From Pontibacillus litoralis JSM 072002 (GTDB lineage: Bacteria > Bacillota > Bacilli > Bacillales > BH030062), in assembly GCF_000775615.1 (NCBI RefSeq), contig NZ_AVPG01000006.1, positions 62,001 to 126,000 on the forward strand: a stretch of DNA of 64,000 bases. The letters run 5' to 3'. The position numbers and the translations under genes were made by a program. The notes beneath the pieces are model-generated. The model was not told where the DNA came from. It made no database searches and saw only the letters and a list, made by a program, of their open reading frames with translations. This document shows, piece after piece, positions 17,652 through 26,832 of the stretch (the stretch's first letter is position 1; the number at the start of each line of letters is the position of its first letter).

Positions 17652-19942
17652 ATTTCCCTCTCCCTTACTGCTTTCCATGCATTTTCCACATCAACTTGTA
17701 GGAGTAGTAAGACGTCCTTACCTTCCAAATCATCTATGCGTAAAGCTTGGAATTGTACTGCTTCATCGACAAGATTTTTTACGAACCGTCCATTACCGTT
17801 TGTATGGAACTTCTCAAATTGTTGTTGTAAATAGGAAATCGCTTGTTCACTAAACGTATATTGATAAGATTCAGCAATCAATTTAACCATTTCTACTAAT
17901 TCATCCGGAGTATAGTCAGGAAAATGGAAAAACTTTTTAAATCGAGAAGAAAGTCCTGGATTACTATTAATTAACTGACGCATTTCTTGTTTATAACCTG
18001 CTAAAATGACAACAAGATTTTCGTTATGTTTCGTCATCTCATCAACAAGCGTATCTACTGCTTCTTTGCCAAAATCGTTACTAGAGGATTGGAATAACGC
18101 ATACGCTTCATCAATAAATAATACGCCGCCTAACGCTTCACGTATCTTCTTCTTCGTCTTCATTGCTGTTTGACCAACATACCCTGCAACAAGATCGCTG
18201 CGAGACGTTACCACAACATGACCACGCTTCAAAAGCCCACACTCTTTTAAGATATTTGCATAAATATGAGCAACTGTCGTTTTTCCTGTACCAGGATTTC
18301 CAGAAAATACAGCATGTAATTGAATCGGAATTGTAGGTAGCCCTTCTTGTTCACGTTGCTTTTGCATCCTGACGAAAGAGGATAATTTCTTCACTTCTTC
18401 TTTGACAGGTTGAAGGCCTATTAAACGATTCAATTGTTCAATTGGTGATTGCTGCTCTTCTCGTGCAGGTAAAAATCCAACAAAATCCTGTTCTTCTAAA
18501 CGCATATAATCTAACCATGATTCATTTTCTTGCCCTGCATTTTGAGCCCCTTTTTGAAAGATAGCTTGCAGCACAATATTTTTTACTGTTCTTGCATTCC
18601 CGAACGTATCATCTACCTTTTGTTTATCAATCGCTGACTGTAATCGAGCAACTGCTTTCTCTGTTAAATAGTAATCATTATCTAACGCTGTTTGTTCGCC
18701 AATATATAATAATTCATCGATTTCATAATCTGGTAGCATGATTTGATTCTGCTCTGGAAAACGACTTCTTAACCCAGGATTACTCCATAGGAATTGTCTC
18801 ATTTCTTCTGGATATCCAGCTAAAATAACGGCAAATTTATCCCCATATTCTTTGCTCGTCATAGCAGAAACGAGCGTATCAATCACTGCTTGTCCATAGT
18901 CGTTTCCTGTTTGTCCTTCGCGCTTTAGACTATACGCTTCATCAATAAATAAAACGCCGCCTATTGCTTGCTTTACGTAATTCATTGTATTTTCTTCTGA
19001 TTGACCAACATAGGACCCAACTAAATGAGAGCGATTCACTTCAATGACTTCTTTTGTATCTAATAAGCCGAGTTCGTAATATATATTAGCGAGTAAGCGT
19101 GCTAGCGTCGTTTTACCTGTACCGGGGTTTCCGCTAATAATCATATGTAGTTCCGGCTCATCTCGCATATGAAATCCCATTTGTTTTCTTCTTTGTTGAT
19201 ATTTCAAGAAGTGGTAATAACGGTGCATATATGTTTTCACTTCATGTAATCCAACCATACTCTCAAGTTGGGATAAAGCATCCTGCTCTCGCTCGTTCGT
19301 CACCATTTTCGGCACAAACGCCTGCAAGTCTTCCTTTACGCGCTGCAAGTTGCGCAATAACTCGTTAATTGTAGGAATGGAAACGTGATTCACACCATTC
19401 ATTTCATTCATTTGAAACGTTTCTAATTCGTTTAACAGCTGGTCTAGAATATCTTGGCCATTTATAAGTACTTTAGTTGATTCAGACGGGTTTGCACTCG
19501 GATACAAACTTAAATGACTGGACCATTCTTCTTCTAGTTTCTCCATTCTTTCGAGGATGACGTGTAATTTTTTTCTTTTCACAGATGTATGGTCTGTTTC
19601 ATGTACCATTAAATTATGGAATTGTTCTTTCTCCATACGTTGTAAATGAGACAAAATAACGAGCCATTCCTCTAGCTGAAGGATAATCGGATTGTCGTTT
19701 TCGTATCGCTTTGCCTTGTCTACCCATTCTTTTGCTACATCGTCTTGATGAGACTCATGTTGGCGCATACGATAAAAAGCAATCAATGTATATAAACGAC
19801 TAACGGTTACATCTTCTAAATCTTCTTTCTGGTGTTCAAAAGCATCCATTACCCGTAAAGCATCCATTTGTGATAGAGGCGGTGGTGTCTGTATATTGTT
19901 CCATTCATTTAATGCTTGGAGCTGTTCTTCATTTACTTTCAT
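17648..19942 (-). CDS. Double CbxX/CfqX-type AAA+ ATPase (SpoVK-like)
   Basis: 764 residues in three parts: an N-terminal helical region (about 1-230) and two consecutive AAA+ modules of the CbxX/CfqX class. Numbering from the ATG three codons upstream, Walker A GNPGTGKT is at 274-281 and 551-558, with Walker B VLFIDEAYSL and VLFIDEAYAL near 333 and 610. Each module has GLxxVKxxV and the SxLVGxYVGQ pore-region motif. Relatives include SpoVK and the rubisco activase CbbX; the client here is unknown. The ATG at 19942 has AAGGATGG just upstream, better spaced than the ATG at 19951. It overlaps yneP by 4 bases. Confidence 0.88.
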   Translation of the reverse strand: MKVNEEQLQALNEWNNIQTPPPLSQMDALRVMDAFEHQKEDLEDVTVSRLYTLIAFYRMRQHESHQDDVAKEWVDKAKRYENDNPIILQLEEWLVILSHLQRMEKEQFHNLMVHETDHTSVKRKKLHVILERMEKLEEEWSSHLSLYPSANPSESTKVLINGQDILDQLLNELETFQMNEMNGVNHVSIPTINELLRNLQRVKEDLQAFVPKMVTNEREQDALSQLESMVGLHEVKTYMHRYYHFLKYQQRRKQMGFHMRDEPELHMIISGNPGTGKTTLARLLANIYYELGLLDTKEVIEVNRSHLVGSYVGQSEENTMNYVKQAIGGVLFIDEAYSLKREGQTGNDYGQAVIDTLVSAMTSKEYGDKFAVILAGYPEEMRQFLWSNPGLRSRFPEQNQIMLPDYEIDELLYIGEQTALDNDYYLTEKAVARLQSAIDKQKVDDTFGNARTVKNIVLQAIFQKGAQNAGQENESWLDYMRLEEQDFVGFLPAREEQQSPIEQLNRLIGLQPVKEEVKKLSSFVRMQKQREQEGLPTIPIQLHAVFSGNPGTGKTTVAHIYANILKECGLLKRGHVVVTSRSDLVAGYVGQTAMKTKKKIREALGGVLFIDEAYALFQSSSNDFGKEAVDTLVDEMTKHNENLVVILAGYKQEMRQLINSNPGLSSRFKKFFHFPDYTPDELVEMVKLIAESYQYTFSEQAISYLQQQFEKFHTNGNGRFVKNLVDEAVQFQALRIDDLEGKDVLLLLQVDVENAWKAVREREI

Positions 19943-20032
19943 CGAATCCATCCTTATTCACTAGTTCAAACTCTATTTCATTCTATCATAGCATACGGGT
20001 GTTGTAAGGATTGACGACCGACATTTCCACAC

Positions 20033-20080
20033 ACATCAAAAAGACAAAATCAAAGCACCTAGTACTTGTGATTTTGTCTT
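20033..20080 (-). terminator. Intrinsic terminator of sspN-tlp
   Basis: 12-bp stem AAGACAAAATCA / TGATTTTGTCTT (20041-20052, 20069-20080) followed by T residues on the minus strand. Confidence 0.75.
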
Positions 20081-20089
20081 TCCTTTTAT

Positions 20090-20329
20090 TTATTCCGATT
20101 GACGTTCTTGAAATGCCGCTTCATCGCGTATTTCTTGCCGCATCGCTTCTAACGATTGTTCGCGCCGTTCATTTTTCGCCTGAATGTTAACCTTTTCTTC
20201 TTCGGAGGCAAAACGCATGGAATCGTGAGCTGCTTCCATATTATCAATTGTATTTTGCACCGCTTCTGTTAACTTGCTAACATTATCGCTACGATCATCA
20301 GGATTTGCTTGTTGTTGGTTCATTTTCAC
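20090..20329 (-). CDS. tlp: Small acid-soluble spore protein Tlp
   Basis: A 79-residue hydrophilic protein with the Tlp pattern NPDDRSDNVSKLTEAVQNTIDNMEAAHDSM and KNERREQSLEAMRQEIRDEAA. Tlp proteins are made in the forespore and stored in dormant spores. It starts at a GTG: AAGGGGGG lies 7 bases before that GTG but 13 before the next ATG. It is 14 bases downstream of sspN, so the two form one forespore operon, as in B. subtilis. Confidence 0.92.
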   Translation of the reverse strand: MKMNQQQANPDDRSDNVSKLTEAVQNTIDNMEAAHDSMRFASEEEKVNIQAKNERREQSLEAMRQEIRDEAAFQERQSE

Positions 20330-20343
20330 AGCTACACCCCCCT

Positions 20344-20490
20344 TTATTTTTTCCCTTTTGTTTGTATCACATCTGGCTGATCATTTTGCTTCATTTCCAT
20401 TTGCTTTCCCTTATTCGAATGAGGTTGTCTTGGTTGCGTTCCAAGATGACTTGGTACAAATGGTTCAGGATGTTTCTTCGGATTACTCAT
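20344..20490 (-). CDS. sspN: Small acid-soluble spore protein N
   Basis: A 48-residue protein matching SspN: N-terminal MSNPKKHPEPFVPSHLGTQP, then HSNKGKQM and the C-terminal VIQTKGK. AAAGGAG precedes the ATG. It is a forespore-specific minor SASP, immediately upstream of tlp. A sigma-G-like promoter is seen at 20531-20560. Confidence 0.92.
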   Translation of the reverse strand: MSNPKKHPEPFVPSHLGTQPRQPHSNKGKQMEMKQNDQPDVIQTKGKK

Positions 20491-20530
20491 TGTTTGAACG
20501 TATCTCCTTTCCTAGAAAAGAATACACCTT

Positions 20531-20560
20531 TATTATTTGTTTCCTTATGTAGAATATACA
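20531..20560 (-). promoter_or_regulatory. Candidate sigma-G/sigma-F promoter of sspN-tlp
   Basis: On the minus strand TGTATA (20560-20555), 17-base spacer, AATAATA (20537-20531), against the forespore consensus GHATR and CATWHTA; one mismatch in the -10. It lies 41 bases before the sspN start. Confidence 0.5.
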
Positions 20561-20592
20561 AAAAAACAGACACCTTGTTAACAGGTTATCTG
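20560..20592 (-). terminator. Terminator of the small basic protein gene
   Basis: Stem built from CAGATA(A)CC and AGGTGTCTG with a GTTAACA-type loop, followed on the minus strand by TTTTTTT; it begins within the gene's last codons. Confidence 0.6.
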
Positions 20593-20720
20593 CTTAATGT
20601 GTCATTCATTCTTTTTTCAATTTTCTTCTCAATTTGGTCCATTAATTTCTGATCAGCTATGATATGTTTACGATTAACAGCAATCAATTCTTCAAATGAA
20701 AGTTTCTTTTTTCTGCTCAT
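20586..20720 (-). CDS. FbpB-family small basic protein
   Basis: A 44-residue strongly basic protein: MSRKKKLSFEELIAVNRKHI then a DQKLMDQIEKKIEKRM helix, the pattern of the Fur-regulated basic protein FbpB/FbpC family. In B. subtilis these help the FsrA small RNA in iron sparing. A GGAG ribosome site precedes the ATG. I see no Fur box in the 65 bases upstream, so iron control is not shown here. It is downstream of the ResA-like gene by 65 bases. Confidence 0.7.
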   Translation of the reverse strand: MSRKKKLSFEELIAVNRKHIIADQKLMDQIEKKIEKRMNDTLSR

Positions 20721-20785
20721 GTAACGGATACTCCTTTTCATTATTTAGTCAAGTCATACCCATTGCTGTTAGAGAATATACACTC

Positions 20786-21355
20786 TTATTGTAATTTATC
20801 TTTCATTTCCACCATAAATTCATAACTCATAGCACCGAATTTCGCAGGCTGTTGGATGACCCCATCTGAACCGATAAAATATGTCGTAGGTAACGCTTGT
20901 GCGCGAAATATCGTGTTTGCATCCATCGAAACATCTAATGCAATTGGAAACGTATAACCGCCTTCTTCAACAAACTCCTTTACTATCGCCTCACTCTTTT
21001 CTGTACCTGTAGCATTCACAGCTAATATAGTAACATCATCACCAAATTCTTCATGAAATTGTTGCATTTCTGGCATTTCTTTTAAACAAGGCGCACACCA
21101 AGATGCCCAAAAATTCAAAAATACTTTCTCTCCCTTAAAGTCCGATAAACGGATCGTTTCCCCGTCTAATGTTTGTAATGATACATTTGGAGCAATATCA
21201 CCTTTTTGTACTCCTTCTGGTGCATCTGCAGGTACGATAGCCGTTCCTTTAGAGGCAGAATCATCGGAAGCTGTATTCTTTCCTTCTAAAAAGGTGTACA
21301 CTGTCATTCCTACTAACAGGAACAGTACGAGAGCTGCTACTATTCTTTTTGTCAT
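20786..21355 (-). CDS. yneN: Membrane-anchored thiol-disulfide oxidoreductase (ResA/YneN-like)
   Basis: A 189-residue thioredoxin-fold protein anchored by one N-terminal membrane helix (about residues 5-22), active site WCAPC with Cys87 and Cys90, and the cis-proline loop ALPTTYFIG. Such proteins reduce apocytochrome or other extracellular thiols, fed by CcdA. No ccdA gene is in this window, and the nearby ccdB is broken. AAGGAAGG precedes the ATG. Confidence 0.9.
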   Translation of the reverse strand: MTKRIVAALVLFLLVGMTVYTFLEGKNTASDDSASKGTAIVPADAPEGVQKGDIAPNVSLQTLDGETIRLSDFKGEKVFLNFWASWCAPCLKEMPEMQQFHEEFGDDVTILAVNATGTEKSEAIVKEFVEEGGYTFPIALDVSMDANTIFRAQALPTTYFIGSDGVIQQPAKFGAMSYEFMVEMKDKLQ

Positions 21356-21510
21356 ATAAATTCCCTTCCTTTTCGCAAACCAAAACTAGACCCTTACTTA
21401 TATGAAGTTTGGAAGTCGCTTCTCATGCTATACACAAATGATGATTATGTAAAGGTAAATACATCTTCGTAATAAAATCTCAGAATATTTAAGCGCAAAT
21501 GGATTACTCT

Positions 21511-21545
21511 CTAAAAAAAGGAACTGCCCGAATGGACAGCCCCTT
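21511..21545 (-). terminator. Intrinsic terminator of acnA
   Basis: 12-bp stem with three G-U pairs (21518-21529 with 21534-21545), GAAT loop on the plus strand, then seven T on the minus strand, 8 bases after the acnA stop. Confidence 0.85.
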
Positions 21546-21553
21546 ATGTTGTA

Positions 21554-24268
21554 TTAATTGCTTTGTAGCTTATCGCGTAATACTTTTTGCAAAATGCCAC
21601 CATGTCGATAATAATCGATTTCCACACCACTATCAAAACGGGCAATTACTTGGAATTCTGTCTTATTACCTGCTTCATCTATTGCAATTACATCAACTAA
21701 ATCACGAGGTTTAACCGTTTCATCGATTTTAATATCAAATGTCTCCTTACCAGATAAACCTAATGAATCAGCACTATCGCCATCTTTAAATTGGAGCGGA
21801 AGTACGCCCATCATAACTAGATTGGAGCGGTGTATACGCTCAAAGCTTTCTGCAATAACTGTTTTAATGCCTAATAGGTTCGTACCTTTCGCAGCCCAGT
21901 CACGGGAGCTACCCATACCGTAATCATTTCCTGCAATAACTAGTAGCCCTGTACCTTGCTCCTGATATTTCATTGCCGCATCATAAATTGGCATCACTTC
22001 ATCAGTTGGCCAGAAAGTCGTGTAACCACCTTCTGTACCTGGAGCAATTTTGTTACGGATACGAATATTTGCAAACGTACCTCTCATCATGACTTCATGG
22101 TTACCACGACGAGACCCATATGAGTTAAAGTGACGAGGAGATACACCTTTATCTTGCAAGTATTTACCTGCTGGCATATCTTTTGCAATGGCACCTGCTG
22201 GCGAAATGTGGTCTGTTGTTACAGAATCACCAAATTTCCCAATTACACGTAAGCCATCTAGATCCTTCACTTCGCTAGGGTCCTCCGATAAACCAACAAA
22301 GAATGGTGGGTTCTGAATATAGGTAGATTCATCATCCCAGTTGTATAATGGCTCATCTGTTGTTTGGATTTGATTCCACTTTTCATTTGAGTCAAAAACA
22401 TCTTCATACTCTTTACGGAAAATTTCAGGATTAACGTGCTTGTCAACTTCTGCTTTAATCTCATCCATACTTGGCCAAATGTCATCGAAATGTACATCTT
22501 TTCCATCATGGTCTTTACCTAGAGATTCTTTACGTAAATCGATATCCACTGTACCTGCAAGTGCGTACGCAACTACTAATGGTGGAGATGCTAAGTAATT
22601 CGCCTTTACAAGTGGATGAATACGTCCTTCAAAGTTACGGTTGCCCGAAAGTACAGAGGAAACAGTTAAATCATTATCAGCGATAGCTTGTTCCACTTCA
22701 GGTGAAAGTGGACCAGAGTTACCAATACAAGTTGTACAGCCGTAACCTACTGTATTAAAGCCCAATTTCTCTAAGTAAGTCATTAAACCGGAATCTTCTA
22801 AGTAGCGCGTTACTACTTTTGAACCTGGTGCTAAAGACGTTTTAACATACTCAGGTACTTCTAACCCTTTTTCAACTGCTTTCTTCGCTAATAAGCCTGC
22901 ACCTAGCATTACATATGGATTAGATGTATTGGTACAAGATGTAATAGCCGCAATTGCAACTGCACCTGTTTTCATTGTAGACGATTTACCACTTGGGTGC
23001 TGCACGCTTACTTTTTTGTCCTTTTCTTTCTCATCCAAACCAAATCCTTGATTTCCTTCAGGTGCTGTTAAAGCCTTATTAAAGGATTCTTTCATTTCTG
23101 TAAGAGGAATTAAGTCTTGTGGACGCTTAGGACCAGATAAATTCGGTTCTAACTCGTCTAGCTTAATCTCAACTAAATCGGTGAAAGTTGGATCCTCTTG
23201 ATCAGGCGTATAAAATAAATCATTTTCTTTACAATATGCTTCTACTAACTGAATTTGCTCTTCTGAACGACCAGTTAGACGTAAGTATTCAAGTGATTCT
23301 TGATCAACCGGGAAAAAGCCACAAGTTGCGCCGTACTCAGGTGCCATATTAGAAATCGTCGCCCGATCTGCAAGTGGCATTTCTGTTAACCCAGGTCCGA
23401 AAAACTCAACAAATTTACCTACTACATTTTTCTCACGCAATTTCTGCGTTACTTTAAGAGCTAAATCTGTCGCAGTTGTTCCTTTCGGTAATGTACCAGT
23501 TAATTTCACACCAATTACTTCTGGTGCAGGGAAATAAGAAGGTTGTCCAAGCATTCCAGCCTCTGCTTCAATACCTCCAACACCCCAACCAAGTACCCCT
23601 AAACCGTTGATCATTGTCGTATGTGAATCTGTTCCTACTAACGTATCAGGATAAGCATCATATTCTCCCTTTTCATTTTCAATAGCATGAACAACGTTAG
23701 CTAAATATTCTAAGTTTACTTGGTGCACAATACCTGTTGCAGGTGGAACAGCTTGATAATTGTCAAAAGCTTTCTTCGCCCAATTTAAAAATTCATAGCG
23801 TTCTTTATTACGTTCAAATTCTAATTCCATATTGGCATCTAATGCTTTCGCTGTACCGTACTCATCAACCTGAACAGAGTGGTCAATAACTAAATCAACC
23901 GGTACTTCTGGATTGATTTTATCAGGGCTACCACCCATATCCACCATTGCTTTTCTTAAAGAAGCAAGATCAACAACTGCCGGTACTCCAGTGAAATCTT
24001 GTAGTATAACGCGGGAAGGTTTGAAAGGTACATCCACACTTTCTGCCTCTTTACTTCCCCATTTTGCTAATTTTTCGATATGTTCTTTCTGAATCACTTC
24101 TCCATCATGTTGACGTAGAACAGATTCAAGTAACACACGAATCGAATATGGAAGACGGGAAATCTTACCTAATCCTGCTTCCTCAAGCGTTTTCAATTTG
24201 TAATAGTTATACTTTTTGCCATTCAACTCAAATTGCTTGTGAGCTTGAAACGTATCCTTTACTGCCAT
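21554..24268 (-). CDS. acnA: Aconitate hydratase
   Basis: A 904-residue TCA-cycle aconitase (CitB type), citrate to isocitrate, with a [4Fe-4S] cluster. Cluster cysteines are in [10 protein letters not shown] and [13 protein letters not shown]; substrate residues are seen in [20 protein letters not shown] and the C-terminal swivel domain SRDWAAKG. In Bacillus the iron-free form also binds mRNA. GAGGGGG stands before the ATG. It is divergent from sspO, the same layout as in B. subtilis. Confidence 0.96.
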   Translation of the reverse strand: MAVKDTFQAHKQFELNGKKYNYYKLKTLEEAGLGKISRLPYSIRVLLESVLRQHDGEVIQKEHIEKLAKWGSKEAESVDVPFKPSRVILQDFTGVPAVVDLASLRKAMVDMGGSPDKINPEVPVDLVIDHSVQVDEYGTAKALDANMELEFERNKERYEFLNWAKKAFDNYQAVPPATGIVHQVNLEYLANVVHAIENEKGEYDAYPDTLVGTDSHTTMINGLGVLGWGVGGIEAEAGMLGQPSYFPAPEVIGVKLTGTLPKGTTATDLALKVTQKLREKNVVGKFVEFFGPGLTEMPLADRATISNMAPEYGATCGFFPVDQESLEYLRLTGRSEEQIQLVEAYCKENDLFYTPDQEDPTFTDLVEIKLDELEPNLSGPKRPQDLIPLTEMKESFNKALTAPEGNQGFGLDEKEKDKKVSVQHPSGKSSTMKTGAVAIAAITSCTNTSNPYVMLGAGLLAKKAVEKGLEVPEYVKTSLAPGSKVVTRYLEDSGLMTYLEKLGFNTVGYGCTTCIGNSGPLSPEVEQAIADNDLTVSSVLSGNRNFEGRIHPLVKANYLASPPLVVAYALAGTVDIDLRKESLGKDHDGKDVHFDDIWPSMDEIKAEVDKHVNPEIFRKEYEDVFDSNEKWNQIQTTDEPLYNWDDESTYIQNPPFFVGLSEDPSEVKDLDGLRVIGKFGDSVTTDHISPAGAIAKDMPAGKYLQDKGVSPRHFNSYGSRRGNHEVMMRGTFANIRIRNKIAPGTEGGYTTFWPTDEVMPIYDAAMKYQEQGTGLLVIAGNDYGMGSSRDWAAKGTNLLGIKTVIAESFERIHRSNLVMMGVLPLQFKDGDSADSLGLSGKETFDIKIDETVKPRDLVDVIAIDEAGNKTEFQVIARFDSGVEIDYYRHGGILQKVLRDKLQSN

Positions 24269-24449
24269 AAACTTTTACCCCCTCAATCAAGTTTAAATTG
24301 AAAAGCTTTAATCGCTTCTCCTACCCCATTATTGAACTATCAGATTATTTGTAAGATAATCTGCCAACTAATATTTTATATGAAAACGATTTATAAGTAA
24401 AATAATTCGTTACATATATTCTCATAATAAGCAATAGGAGGTGATACAA

Positions 24450-24602
24450 GTGAGTAGTAAGCGGAAAGCAAATCATGCACGGGTTGGGATGAATGCCGCT
24501 AAAGCACAAGGGCAAGGAGCTGGTTATAATGAGGAAATTCCTCAGCAACCACTATCCCCAGAAGAAAGACAAAATAACAAAAAAAGAAAAAATAATCAAT
24601 AA
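24450..24602 (+). CDS. sspO: Small acid-soluble spore protein O
   Basis: A 50-residue SASP. It has the SspO pattern [20 protein letters not shown], then [13 protein letters not shown]. The start is a GTG with AGGAGGTGAT 4-5 bases ahead. It is divergent from acnA as in B. subtilis, where it is also called cotK. In the usual operon sspP follows directly; here an antisense gene lies between them. I saw no convincing sigma-G promoter. Confidence 0.92.
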   Translation: MSSKRKANHARVGMNAAKAQGQGAGYNEEIPQQPLSPEERQNNKKRKNNQ

Positions 24603-24607
24603 GAAAA

Positions 24608-24640
24608 CCGGCTAGCTCACTCCCAGCTAGCCGGCTTTTC
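24608..24640. terminator. Bidirectional terminator
   Basis: Perfect 10-bp stem CCGGCTAGCT / AGCTAGCCGG, 7-base loop, T-rich on both exits; shared by convergent sspO and the 24641 gene. Confidence 0.85.
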
Positions 24641-24904
24641 TTATTGGTCCATTTCATTTTGAATCGTCATTAAGTCTTGTTCGTATTGCTTAAGCTGATT
24701 ATATTGATGTTCACTAGCAACTTCAAGCGCTTTATTTATTTGTACAAACGCTTCGTTCATCTCTTGCGTCAAATGGGCTAGTTCCTTTCCATACTCTGCT
24801 TTTCCAATTGTTTTAACGCGATTATCATTCGCATCTAAAGCTTGTTGAAACCCTTGCTGAGCAGCTTGAAACGCTTGCTGTTTATTTTTATGATAAGGCA
24901 CCAT
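24641..24904 (-). CDS. Hypothetical helical protein, 87 residues
   Basis: Soluble, Gln-rich and probably all helical (QQAFQAAQQGFQQALDAND…, EMNEAFVQINKALEVASEHQYNQLKQYEQDL), with a heptad-like spacing that suggests a coiled coil. No family was recognised. GGAGTGTGG precedes the ATG. It is wedged antisense between sspO and sspP, so a spore role is possible but unproven. Confidence 0.7.
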   Translation of the reverse strand: MVPYHKNKQQAFQAAQQGFQQALDANDNRVKTIGKAEYGKELAHLTQEMNEAFVQINKALEVASEHQYNQLKQYEQDLMTIQNEMDQ

Positions 24905-25022
24905 TCCACACTCCTTTCCTTTGTTCCATTAGTATGCGTTAGGAAAAATAAAGCGATACGTGGATAATTTGATTCGAGTTTTCAAACAATACAATTAACG
25001 ATCTAAAGGAGGTTGAATAACT

Positions 25023-25175
25023 GTGCCAAGTAAACCGAAAGGCCCTAAACAACAAGAGCGAAACCAACTACCAAAAAGTCCACAACAACCATACGGGGAG
25101 GCTTTAAGTGGTTCTCATAAAACCAAAAACCAAAACCACTCTAAACAAAAAAATCACGCCTCTCACGATATGTAA
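25023..25175 (+). CDS. sspP: Small acid-soluble spore protein P
   Basis: A 50-residue protein with the SspP C-terminal pattern EALSGSHKTKNQNHSKQKNH followed by ASHDM. It starts at a GTG, with AAAGGAGG 9 bases before. A forespore minor SASP; the promoter was not recognised. Followed by its own terminator. Confidence 0.9.
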   Translation: MPSKPKGPKQQERNQLPKSPQQPYGEALSGSHKTKNQNHSKQKNHASHDM

Positions 25176-25206
25176 CAAGCAAAATGGACGAAGCATATTC
25201 AATAAT

Positions 25207-25255
25207 AAAACGGTCAGTGGGGCTAATTTTTATTCCCCTCTAACCGTTTTAATTA
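25207..25255 (+). terminator. Intrinsic terminator of sspP
   Basis: Stem AAAACGGT-AG-GGGG / CCCC-CT-ACCGTTTT with two internal mismatches and an AT loop, followed by AATTAAAT. The remaining gap to 25480 shows no other clear element. Confidence 0.7.
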
Positions 25256-25480
25256 AATAACGCGCCTTGCATTATATAAAATGCACATCTTTTGTTATTT
25301 TTTCACAAAATGGTCATTATCATGAGTCGAACAAAGCATCTTGTATAGCCATATTGGATACACGACTTTACGTATTAAAACGAAATGTAGCACCTTTTTC
25401 TCTTCTAGGTTGAATAATAGACCTAATGTATTTTCTATGATATTCTATCAAGGAAAGATTGTTATAGAAAAGGTGATGGA

Positions 25481-25909
25481 ATGAGTACCATTGTTTCCGT
25501 ACTAATCGTTGGATGGACGTTCACCATGGTTATCTTATTAGCTATTGGTGGTTACTTTATGTTTCGTAAATTTCTAAAACGCTTACCTAAAGAAGATGGG
25601 AAGTCCATAATTGATTGGGAAGAACATTATATTAATAAAACATTACATATGTGGGGAGAAGATCAAAGAGGTTTCTTAGAAGAACTAGTAGAACCTGTAC
25701 CAGAACTATTTCGTGACGTTGCCAAACAAAAGATAGCGGGACGAATTAGTCAGTTAGCACTGGAACGAAACAAATCTACTATCTCAGAGGACGTCATCAT
25801 TGAAGGATACATTCTCGCTACACCAAAAAGAGATCATAAATTTCTTAAAAAGACCCTACACGATAAAAACATCGACATTCAACCATATTTACCTTTATTT
25901 GAAAAATAA
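25481..25909 (+). CDS. yneK: DUF2621 family membrane protein YneK
   Basis: A 142-residue protein with one N-terminal membrane helix (about 4-27), then a conserved cytoplasmic part FLKRLPKEDGKSIIDWEEHYI, LVEPVPELFRDVAKQKIAGRISQLAL and ILATPKRDHKFLKKTL. Function unknown. It matches YneK by sequence and by its place near sspO/sspP and ccdC. Confidence 0.9.
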   Translation: MSTIVSVLIVGWTFTMVILLAIGGYFMFRKFLKRLPKEDGKSIIDWEEHYINKTLHMWGEDQRGFLEELVEPVPELFRDVAKQKIAGRISQLALERNKSTISEDVIIEGYILATPKRDHKFLKKTLHDKNIDIQPYLPLFEK

Positions 25910-25938
25910 CCCTCCGCTTCTCCAAGCAGAGGGTTATT
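25905..25938. terminator. Bidirectional terminator of yneK and ccdC
   Basis: AATAACCCTC-C-GCTT / AAGC-A-GAGGGTTATT with a CTCC loop; overlaps the yneK stop and ends 8 bases before the ccdC stop. Confidence 0.85.
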
Positions 25939-25945
25939 CATTACA

Positions 25946-26419
25946 TTAATGATTCGAGTGTGCTAGTTGCTTTTCCAACCGTTTATATTGTAGAAGCATA
26001 GCAATACGCCAAGATAATATCATCCCGAAAGCAAGCAAAAAGAACATGCCGCTCGTTTCTCCTAACGAAATACCATTACCGATAATAAGTTTCAAAACGA
26101 TACGTACAATTAATAGTCCAAACAAAATAAATACAAATGCTTTGGAGGGAATTAAATAAATATCTTGATCCTTTATTTCAAACTTAGAAGTCTTTATGAG
26201 AAATATGGAAAAAAATACACCCAATGTAAAAGCTTCCACAACTTGTAGCCATTCTACTCGAAACGGTTGAAATAAAAACATTAGCGCACCAGTACTCATA
26301 AATACTGGAGGCAGAATTATTTTCTTTACAGAAGCAGGTTTCTTTGCAGCACGCATACGAACGAAAATCATCGTAACCGCCATTAAAGCTGCTACAATCG
26401 TACTACCTACGACCAACAT
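25946..26419 (-). CDS. ccdC: CcdC/YneJ family membrane protein
   Basis: A 157-residue protein with four hydrophobic segments: residues 1-20, 36-52, 60-75 and 93-112, plus a fifth near 123-142. RMRAAKKPASVKKIILPP and MSTGALMFLFQP are typical of YneJ/CcdC. In B. subtilis it sits behind ccdA and ccdB; its role in cytochrome c maturation is not essential. Here it follows a frameshifted ccdB by 30 bases. The ribosome site AAAGAG is weak. Confidence 0.88.
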   Translation of the reverse strand: MLVVGSTIVAALMAVTMIFVRMRAAKKPASVKKIILPPVFMSTGALMFLFQPFRVEWLQVVEAFTLGVFFSIFLIKTSKFEIKDQDIYLIPSKAFVFILFGLLIVRIVLKLIIGNGISLGETSGMFFLLAFGMILSWRIAMLLQYKRLEKQLAHSNH

Positions 26420-26449
26420 AAAATCAACTCTTTCTAGAATCCATTCCAG

Positions 26450-26806
26450 TTATGTAAGGGCACGCTCGACCGCATCTAATACACGATTTTCATCAAATGG
26501 TTTCATTATAAATTCTTTTGCCCCTATCTCAATTGCACTAAAGACTAACCTTTGTTGCCCGACTGATAAACACTGAATCACTTTCTCATCAAAGTGTTCA
26601 GTAAAATTTGTTTCCGCACATTTATCCCATCTAACTTTGGCATCGAAATGTCCATCGTTACGAAGTCAGGCTTTAACAAGCGATACATTTCCACAGCTTC
26701 GTAGCCATTTTTCGCTTCCCTCACTATGGTGTGTCTATCTTTTTGCAAAATGTTCGATAATGTCACACATAAACTTGGCGTCAGCTACGATTAACACGTT
26801 TGCCAT
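26450..26806 (-). pseudogene. ccdB: Frameshifted CheY-like response regulator ccdB (yneI)
   Basis: Three pieces of one receiver domain can be read. From the ATG at 26806: MANVLIVADAKFMCDIIEH, then a shift near 26745-26752; the next frame gives ILQKDRHTIVREAKNGYEAVEMY… FVTMDISMPKLDGI; a second shift near 26598-26610 returns to the first frame for EHFDEKVIQCLSVG… AKEFIMKPFDENRVLDAV to a TAA. The shifts cancel, so total length (118 codons) is normal for CcdB. The acidic pocket Asp-Asp has become Ala-Asp, so decay is more likely than sequencing error. GAGGAG still precedes the ATG. Confidence 0.85.
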
Positions 26807-26832
26807 TTCATTTTCTCCTCACTTGGTAACGA

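Noticed and set aside
20721-20785. Possible Fur box before the FbpB-like gene
   Set aside because: No GATAAT-type half-sites are present in the region.
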